From assembly GCA_026874595.1 (NCBI GenBank), contig CM049316.1:53949676-54013675 (forward strand): a stretch of DNA of 64,000 nucleotides. The letters are read 5' to 3'. Source of the stretch: Sipunculus nudus. Lineage: Eukaryota; Annelida; Sipuncula; Golfingiida; Sipunculidae. The notes beneath the pieces are model-generated. The model was not told where the DNA came from and made no database searches. It was given only the letters and a program-made list of their open reading frames with translations. Positions within the stretch are counted from its first letter, which is position 1, and each line of letters begins with the position of its first letter. Positions 62,601 through 64,000 of the stretch are shown here, piece by piece. The position numbers and the translations under genes are program-made.

Positions 62601-63452
62601 TTAAAAAATATAAAAAAGATGATATATATATTATAAAAAAAGCATATGTAATTTTTTTTGTTACAGGCCGCCTGTATCAGTTCTGGTTGTTCCTCGTTAC
62701 CATGGCGTTTATGTATAACGCGGCAGCCATCCCACTCCGCGCTGCTTTCACTAAAGCTCCTTACTATCAACACCCTGAATACGCCTATAATGTCTGCACT
62801 ATAGTGACTACCACAGCTCAATCTACTATTGTGAATAATTTAACTACTACTTTAAACCAAGGAACGACGTCACCAATGACCACAACAACGACGTCATCGT
62901 TAAATCAGACGAACATTACGACATCCACTGTTGCCCCCACGACAACCGAGCCGGTTACCACCCAAGCCCTTGGCAACATAACACCAGAAGTGGTTTGTCA
63001 GGAAGTTAACCCCGTCAGATATAAAGAAGGAGTTGAAAATGATAACAACCGCTATTATTGGTGGATATTTGATTATTTCTCTGATCTACTGTATCTTCTT
63101 GACATAGTTTTGATAAAAACAAGAGTGAAGTTTGTGCGCAATGGATTATGGGAGGTAAGAATGTTGCTCTTAATTTGAATTTTTTTTACTTAATGGAACA
63201 AGCTTAGTCTGAATTTGGCGTGAGAAATTTAGGTCTATTTATGTGAATTTATGATACATTGGTGCTTTAAAGTTTTGCTCTTTCAATTGTGTTGCGATTC
63301 TAATGTTGATGCATGATAAATCATGATGTGACATTTATACCAGTACAGCGTCATTAACCTATAGTATATGATAATATATACATTAAATATTCTGTTCCCA
63401 GGAAGACCCAAGGGAGACAAAAAAACATTATATGCAGAAGGTAAACTTCAAG
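19800..63452 (+). CDS. CNGB: Cyclic-nucleotide-gated channel beta subunit, 5' part
   Basis: Six exons (19800-20076, 30414-30612, 45370-45512, 61490-61687, 62667-63154, 63402-63452) join in frame to give 452 codons; the gene runs off the right edge. The product is one subunit of a plasma-membrane cation channel opened by cGMP/cAMP. Beta type is indicated by three matches to vertebrate CNGB as I recall it: [15 protein letters not shown] against the CNGB1 N-terminal calmodulin site, a CC...DP...Y..W stretch before S1, and TRVKFVRNG after S2 where alpha subunits differ. S1 is at about residues 276-296 and S2 at about 402-422, with an expanded Thr-rich loop between them. The pore, C-linker and nucleotide-binding domain are outside the window. 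Exon 1 is the least certain member because it could belong to a separate short transcript. Confidence 0.88.
20715..20878 (+). CDS. Candidate alternative terminal exon
   Basis: A CCCCAG acceptor is followed by a phase-1 frame, compatible with exon 1, that runs 53 codons to TAA at 20876-20878. It includes [26 protein letters not shown] follows 63 bases later. Spliced to exon 1 it would give a 146-residue soluble protein without channel domains. The EIRDW stretch weakly recalls the region ahead of the catalytic domain in PDE1 phosphodiesterases, too little for an assignment. Either exon 1 has two fates or exon 1 belongs to an independent small gene. Confidence 0.4.
20941..20946 (+). terminator. 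Poly(A) signal AATAAA
   Basis: Canonical AATAAA shortly after the stop codon of the candidate terminal exon. In AT-rich DNA this hexamer also occurs by chance, so its value lies in its position. Confidence 0.4.
20947..23640 (+). other. Intron 1 of the CNGB-like gene, left part
   Basis: Noncoding. It contains a CRE-type palindrome at 22728-22741 and otherwise scattered short ORFs without coding character. A block near 20450-20570 resembles one near 54970-55110 (shared ACATTGTG and CAGCAGAGTC), probably an old dispersed repeat. Confidence 0.5.
22728..22741. promoter_or_regulatory. Perfect palindrome containing a CRE (TGACGTCA)
   Basis: GCATGACGTCATGC is a perfect 14-bp palindrome whose core is the full CREB/ATF consensus. 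It lies inside intron 1 of a cyclic-nucleotide-gated channel gene. One site alone proves nothing, but a full palindromic CRE is rarer than a half site. Confidence 0.35.
23651..24940 (-). pseudogene. Decayed non-LTR retrotransposon (RT region), 5'-truncated
   Basis: Minus-strand reverse transcriptase fragments in order: [14 protein letters not shown], motif [14 protein letters not shown], a motif B version [16 protein letters not shown] at 24480-24469, then the C-terminal [13 protein letters not shown] region. This is the L2/CR1/Rex1-like style. Stops occur in frame at 24654-24652 (TGA) and 24306-24304 (TAA), and a frameshift lies around 24110-24180. A GATAA tandem tail at 23651-23664 marks the 3' end. 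The copy is inactive and lies in intron 1 of the CNGB-like gene, antisense to it. Confidence 0.85.
24925..25145 (+). repeat. Left copy of a direct repeat flanking a LINE
   Basis: A block with ACCAATTTACC, AAAGGTCCTTTTGTA and TTCCACATAACAATATTTGG occurs here and again in the same order and orientation at about 28866-29060, 3.9 kb away. Its 3' part begins the ~60-bp unit tandemly repeated on the right side. Confidence 0.7.
25146..28865 (+). pseudogene. Decayed non-LTR retrotransposon (endonuclease + RT)
   Basis: Plus-strand pieces in the order of an APE-endonuclease [14 protein letters not shown] (26190), the endonuclease stretch [12 protein letters not shown] (about 26550), then RT motifs [10 protein letters not shown] (about 27704), [15 protein letters not shown] (about 27911), [14 protein letters not shown] (about 28091) and FADD (28184-28195). 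Stop codons near 26397, 26586, 27583, 27844 and 28244, plus frameshifts, show it is dead. CR1/Jockey-like by motif style. Element limits are approximate; it fills the space between the two direct repeats. The first kilobase has no recognisable coding sequence. Confidence 0.82.
28866..29245 (+). repeat. ~60-bp minisatellite, right copy of the direct repeat
   Basis: Begins with the same block as 24925-25145 and continues as about five head-to-tail units containing TTCCACATAACAATA and ATATAGAAATGGAAAAACTT. A separate 53-bp duplication (TCCACAAGCT...) follows at about 29250-29360. Confidence 0.75.
29360..30413 (+). other. Intron 1, right part
   Basis: Noncoding. A short block near 30000 (TTTTTCCGACAGATGACCGAG) resembles 28775 in the 3' end region of the LINE, suggesting a remnant of a related copy. 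Confidence 0.4.
30414..30612 (+). CDS. CNGB: CNGB exon 2
   Basis: Acceptor CAACAG, donor GTGAGT, 199 nt, phase 1 to 2, residues 93-158. Codon use is clearly coding. It encodes [24 protein letters not shown] fits a basophilic kinase (PKA/PKC) consensus. No catalytic domain. It joins exon 3 with the split codon for Glu. Confidence 0.83.
30613..35533 (+). other. Intron 2, left part
   Basis: No convincing exon. A poly(G) run near 30761-30771 and a (GA)n run at 35357-35420 are present. Between 34120 and 34500 the motif TTCGCGA and its complement recur in both orientations, which looks like an old inverted-repeat element whose ends could not be fixed. Confidence 0.5.
35534..35570 (+). promoter_or_regulatory. 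TATA box plus initiator: candidate intronic promoter
   Basis: TATAAAAG at 35534-35541 is followed by TCAGCT with its A at 35565, placing the TATA box at -31, the standard spacing for a focused RNA polymerase II promoter. Downstream (36194-36613) lie two coding-like exons on the same strand. It may drive a short isoform of the channel gene or a nested gene. Confidence 0.45.
36194..36266 (+). CDS. Candidate alternative first exon (24 codons)
   Basis: An ATG opens 24 codons ([20 protein letters not shown], then TPAT) and ends at donor GTAAAAG in phase 1. That phase fits the acceptor at 36480 and also CNGB exon 4 at 61490. Several upstream ATGs in the proposed leader weaken the case for efficient initiation here. 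Function unknown. Confidence 0.35.
36480..36613 (+). CDS. Candidate exon, unrecognised, coding-like
   Basis: After a CTCCAG acceptor a phase-1 frame runs 44 codons to a GTAAAT donor (phase 0). It reads through to TGA at 36641-36643 if unspliced. It includes [20 protein letters not shown], an amphipathic helix, then [15 protein letters not shown]. Codon use is coding-like. The 213-bp intron from 36267 and the matching phase tie it to the exon above. The phase-0 donor does not fit CNGB exon 3 or 4, so this may be a separate nested gene. I do not recognise the family. Confidence 0.4.
37131..37274 (+). other. Possible 5' exon with short start frame
   Basis: A strong acceptor (TTCTCACAG) at 37130 and a consensus donor (CAAG|GTAAGG) at 37275 bracket 144 nt. 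All three frames contain a stop, so it cannot be fully coding. An ATG at 37230 opens 15 codons in phase 0 to the donor. It may be a noncoding or start exon of the 35.5-37.3 kb unit, or chance. Confidence 0.2.
37761..38130 (+). pseudogene. LINE 3' fragment (C-terminal RT region)
   Basis: Broken frames carry signatures of the C-terminal part of non-LTR retrotransposon ORF2: [27 protein letters not shown] (frame-shifted), [14 protein letters not shown], and near the end [10 protein letters not shown]. Multiple stops. A 5'-truncated dead copy in intron 2. Confidence 0.75.
38200..41192 (+). other. Intron 2, middle part
   Basis: Noncoding. (AT)n at 38612-38657. At 39900 the sequence CAGTGGCGGAG matches the terminal motif of the hAT-like element at 41193, but no partner end was found, so it may be a truncated relative. 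Confidence 0.45.
41193..41976. mobile_element. Non-autonomous hAT-like DNA element with 5-bp TSD
   Basis: Left end CAGTGGTGGATCCAG and the complement of the right end (CAGTGGCGGATCTC) form a short terminal inverted repeat. The 784-bp element is flanked on both sides by TCAGG (41188-41192 and 41977-41981). CAGTGGCG-type ends with 5-bp duplications fit the hAT5 group. It contains a (GT)n run at 41440-41466 and a (CA)n run at 41713-41755, and no transposase. Confidence 0.75.
41982..43419 (+). other. Intron 2, right-middle part
   Basis: No convincing coding sequence or element ends seen. Confidence 0.4.
43420..44170 (-). mobile_element. LTR-like element, copy 1 (solo)
   Basis: On the minus strand it begins TGTGTGCCACGCG and ends CCGTAACA, with a TATA motif (GGTTATAAATG) and AATAAA about 150 bp before the end: the layout of a retrotransposon LTR. 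The copy at 58353-59150 aligns along its whole length in the opposite orientation. No primer-binding site or internal domain adjoins it, so it looks like a solo LTR. I did not find a convincing target duplication, so the ends are approximate. Confidence 0.7.
44171..45369 (+). other. Intron 2, last part
   Basis: Noncoding. A poly(G) run near 44890 follows a degenerate GGTCGGATTGAGG motif. The sequence ends with the TTATTTCAG acceptor of exon 3. Confidence 0.4.
45370..45512 (+). CDS. CNGB: CNGB exon 3: N-terminal calmodulin-site helix
   Basis: Acceptor TTTCAG, donor GTAGGC, 143 nt, phase 2 to 1, residues 160-206. The stretch [19 protein letters not shown] aligns with the vertebrate CNGB1 segment LVKLFKERTEKVKEK, the N-terminal calmodulin-binding site. 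The acidic PTPSSDNSD that follows parallels DPDVTSDEES. RRFS within the helix is a PKA-type consensus, so phosphorylation could compete with calmodulin (inference). A (GT)n(AT)n run starts 17 bp after the donor. Confidence 0.87.
45529..45607. repeat. (GT)n(AT)n microsatellite next to exon 3
   Basis: About 9 GT then about 30 AT dinucleotides, starting just inside intron 3. Confidence 0.95.
45985..46540. repeat. Dimeric tandem repeat, 267-bp period, with GGTGGCGCCACC palindromes
   Basis: Two copies of a ~267-bp dimer, each with two related halves. The perfect palindrome GGTGGCGCCACC occurs at 46152, 46281 and 46432, with a one-base variant at 46014. Each half also carries a GGTCAAAC...CCGAGATA-type motif. 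Short open frames here are products of the repeat. Confidence 0.8.
46693..46720. repeat. (GGC)n trinucleotide run
   Basis: Nine GGC/GCG units, notably GC-rich within an AT-rich intron. They lie just after the dimeric repeat. Confidence 0.9.
46740..49419 (+). other. Intron 3, left part
   Basis: Noncoding. (CA)n at 47219-47243 and poly(C) at 47503-47521. No exon with matching phase found. Confidence 0.4.
49420..49690 (+). pseudogene. LINE 3' fragment (RT C-terminal region)
   Basis: Frames read [14 protein letters not shown], then LGLPYRT and [15 protein letters not shown]. These follow the order VQALVTSRLDYCN...GLP...LQ.VLNNAARL of CR1/Jockey-like ORF2. Stops and frame changes show it is a dead 5'-truncated copy. 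Confidence 0.65.
50961..51028 (+). mobile_element. tRNA-like Pol III promoter segment (possible SINE head)
   Basis: A-box-like TGGTCAAAGGG at 50965 and B-box AGTTCGAATCT at 51008 are spaced as in tRNA genes. A T-arm GTGAG/CTCAG (4 of 5 pairs) and an outer stem TCTGTGG/CCACACA (6 of 7) can form. The D and anticodon arms are poor, so this is more likely a tRNA-derived SINE or pseudogene than a working tRNA. Confidence 0.35.
51030..58352 (+). other. Intron 3, middle part
   Basis: Mostly unremarkable AT-rich intron. Items seen: a dispersed-repeat block at 54112-54260 containing GGAGGAAACCGGAGAACCCG, a poly(G) run near 52890-52905, an inverted repeat at 53666-53718, and the block near 54970-55110 related to 20450-20570. 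No phase-compatible exon was recognised. Confidence 0.45.
53666..53718. repeat. 12-bp perfect inverted repeat
   Basis: GTAATATATCAA at 53666-53677 and its exact complement TTGATATATTAC at 53707-53718 can form a hairpin with a 29-nt loop. The loop contains a further ATCAACC/GGTTGAT pairing option that would compete with the outer stem. Confidence 0.75.
58353..59150 (+). mobile_element. LTR-like element, copy 2 (solo, inverted relative to copy 1)
   Basis: Begins TGTGTGACACGGG, ends CCGTAACA, with TATATAAAG near 58600 and AATAAA near 58991. It aligns with the 43420-44170 copy in reverse orientation over its whole length, including the block around GTTAACAAAAAACCACTGAC. No adjoining primer-binding site. 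Exact ends and target duplication are unresolved. Confidence 0.7.
59286..59335. repeat. (AT)n microsatellite
   Basis: About 24 AT units. Confidence 0.95.
59508..59525 (-). mobile_element. tRNA-Pro-type primer binding site of an LTR element
   Basis: The minus strand reads TGGGGGCTCGTCCGGGAC, matching the complement of the 3' 18 nt of tRNA-Pro including CCA at 17 of 18 bases. Two bases before it the sequence ends TGTAACA, as an LTR 3' end should. The rest of the element is not recognisable on either side. A B-box-like GGGTTCGAATCC on the minus strand lies about 30 bp upstream. Probably a fragment of an LTR retrotransposon. Confidence 0.55.
59611..59654. repeat. (AT)n microsatellite
   Basis: About 22 AT units, following the tRNA-like/PBS segment. 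Confidence 0.95.
59655..60759 (+). other. Intron 3 upstream of the candidate cassette exon
   Basis: No ORF or element recognised. The last 150 bp before 60760 are less AT-rich, which could mark exon or promoter sequence. Confidence 0.35.
60760..60816 (+). CDS. CNGB: Candidate CNGB cassette or alternative first exon
   Basis: The frame [18 protein letters not shown] ends at a donor CCAG|GTAGAT in phase 1, exactly the phase accepted by exon 4 at 61490. It resembles exon 3 ([15 protein letters not shown] against [17 protein letters not shown]). Read from an AG at 60758-60759 it is a 57-nt phase 1-1 cassette that can be included or skipped without frameshift. The ATG at 60774 instead allows a 14-codon alternative start. 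The upstream acceptor lacks a good pyrimidine tract, which favours the first-exon reading. Confidence 0.5.
60817..61489 (+). other. Intron before CNGB exon 4
   Basis: Noncoding AT-rich sequence ending in ATGTTTCAG; nothing else seen. Confidence 0.5.
61490..61687 (+). CDS. CNGB: CNGB exon 4: pre-S1 region
   Basis: Acceptor TTTCAG, donor GTATTG, 198 nt, phase 1-1, residues 207-272. It begins with a charged Glu/Arg-rich stretch ([14 protein letters not shown]) and ends with the conserved approach to S1: [10 protein letters not shown], then CFSTLDPQ. The CC and DP positions match CNGB subunits. Expected to be cytosolic. Confidence 0.9.
61688..62666 (+). other. Intron between CNGB exons 4 and 5
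   Basis: 979 bp, AT-rich except for a GC-rich hairpin at 62303-62341. No ORF of interest. Confidence 0.6.
62303..62341. repeat. GC-rich 13-bp perfect hairpin in an AT-rich intron
   Basis: CGGCGACGCAACA at 62303-62315 pairs perfectly with TGTTGCGTCGCCG at 62329-62341 across a 13-nt loop. It lies about 325 bp before the acceptor of the exon encoding S1 and S2. Confidence 0.85.
62667..63154 (+). CDS. CNGB: CNGB exon 5: S1, mucin-like loop, S2
   Basis: Acceptor TTACAG, donor GTAAGA, 488 nt, phase 1 to 0, residues 273-435. S1 covers [20 protein letters not shown] (about 276-296). An extracellular loop of about 101 residues follows, with two Cys (near 316 and 383) bracketing a Thr/Ser-rich stretch that holds four N-glycosylation sequons (NLT, NQT and two NIT). 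S2 is [20 protein letters not shown] (about 402-421), then the conserved [10 protein letters not shown]. In vertebrate CNG subunits this loop is only some 20-30 residues. Confidence 0.92.
63402..63452 (+). CDS. CNGB: CNGB exon 6: S2-S3 linker
   Basis: Acceptor TTCCCAG, donor GTAAAT, 51 nt, phase 0-0. Encodes [17 protein letters not shown], aligning with the intracellular linker that precedes S3 in CNG channels (a Lys/Tyr-rich stretch ending in F-K). The remaining exons lie to the right of the window. Confidence 0.87.
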
Positions 63453-63917
63453 GTAAATTTATTTTTGTATTTTCTTTGGCAATTGGCTTCGCATAGTATT
63501 ATATTTATCTTAATTTTCAAACATTATAAATACGCTATGTTAAGATTTAGAAATAATATTTCATTCAATTCTATAATATCATGTTAAAAATTCCAGATAT
63601 GCTGGCAGGATTACGAAATAAACATAAAATTATTGCAACCTATCATATTCGTTGGAAGAAACTGTAATTTTGTAAGACTTGTTGCCCATTCATGTAGAGA
63701 ACACATTTTTATGAAAGTTTATCATTGTACAGTTAAAAGAGTGAAATATAAAAAATTCAGCATGTATAATAATAATGAAAGGTGTAAAAAAGCAACATTC
63801 CATTGCACTTTACATTCCAGCGCTGTTGCAAAGAAAAACCCTTTCATATGCCTTTGATGACCCTTGCATATAGTAAACTGCATTTTTCTTTTCCGTTAAG
63901 TATGTCGTTCTAGGCAA
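63453..63917 (+). other. Start of the next CNGB intron
   Basis: No S3-type coding sequence seen before the window ends; the 74-codon ORF at 63633-63857 lacks channel motifs. Confidence 0.5.
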
Positions 63918-64000
63918 ATATGTTTAGGTATACCCTTATGTGGTAATATGTTTAGGTATACCCTATGTGGTAATATGGCTTGGTATACCCTTATGTGGTA
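63918..64000. repeat. 27/28-bp tandem repeat at the window edge
   Basis: Three units built on ATATGTTTAGGTATACCC followed by TTATGTGGTA run into the right end, so the array may continue outside. Confidence 0.9.

Noticed and set aside
62498-62821. Minus-strand ORF over the S1 exon
   Set aside because: It overlaps the well supported CNGB exon 5 and is its antisense shadow.

Overview
The window is eukaryotic nuclear DNA from an invertebrate. It is AT-rich, its genes are split by GT-AG introns of up to about 16 kb, and it carries decayed non-LTR retrotransposons, DNA-transposon-like elements, LTR-like sequences, minisatellites and many dinucleotide runs. The protein content and repeat style suggest a lophotrochozoan, probably a mollusc. 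That placement is inference, not proof.

Region 1 (300-6095, minus strand) is a gene for a secreted cysteine-rich protein. Nine coding exons can be joined with no frame conflict into a predicted 320-residue protein: a signal peptide, seven six-cysteine modules and a C-terminal tail. Every intron is phase 1, and each module sits exactly on one exon, so the gene looks built by repeated exon duplication. The last intron would be only 40 nt, so the 3' end is the least certain part.

Region 2 (about 6.1-19.8 kb) appears intergenic. It holds a 30/31-bp minisatellite (8.2-9.2 kb), a 20-bp minisatellite with 102-bp higher-order structure (16.2-16.7 kb), and a PIF/Harbinger-like MITE with TAA target duplications (17945-18558). 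One unassigned ORF lies at 7512-7817 (minus).

Region 3 (19.8 kb to the right edge, plus strand) is the 5' part of a very large gene for a beta-type (CNGB-like) cyclic-nucleotide-gated channel subunit. Six exons supply 452 codons: an acidic/Ser-rich N terminus, a helix matching the N-terminal calmodulin-binding segment of vertebrate CNGB1, the pre-S1 region, S1, S2 and the start of the S2-S3 linker. The pore, C-linker and cyclic-nucleotide-binding domain lie beyond the window. The S1-S2 loop is expanded to about 100 residues by a Thr-rich, mucin-like insert flanked by two cysteines.

Several signals suggest alternative transcripts from this locus. These are a phase-1/phase-1 57-bp candidate exon resembling the calmodulin-site exon (60760-60816), an intronic TATA/initiator promoter followed by two coding-like exons (35534-36613), and a candidate alternative terminal exon with its own poly(A) signal (20715-20946). 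The introns are loaded with LINE fragments, two inverted LTR-like copies that bracket exon 3, a hAT-like element and other repeats.
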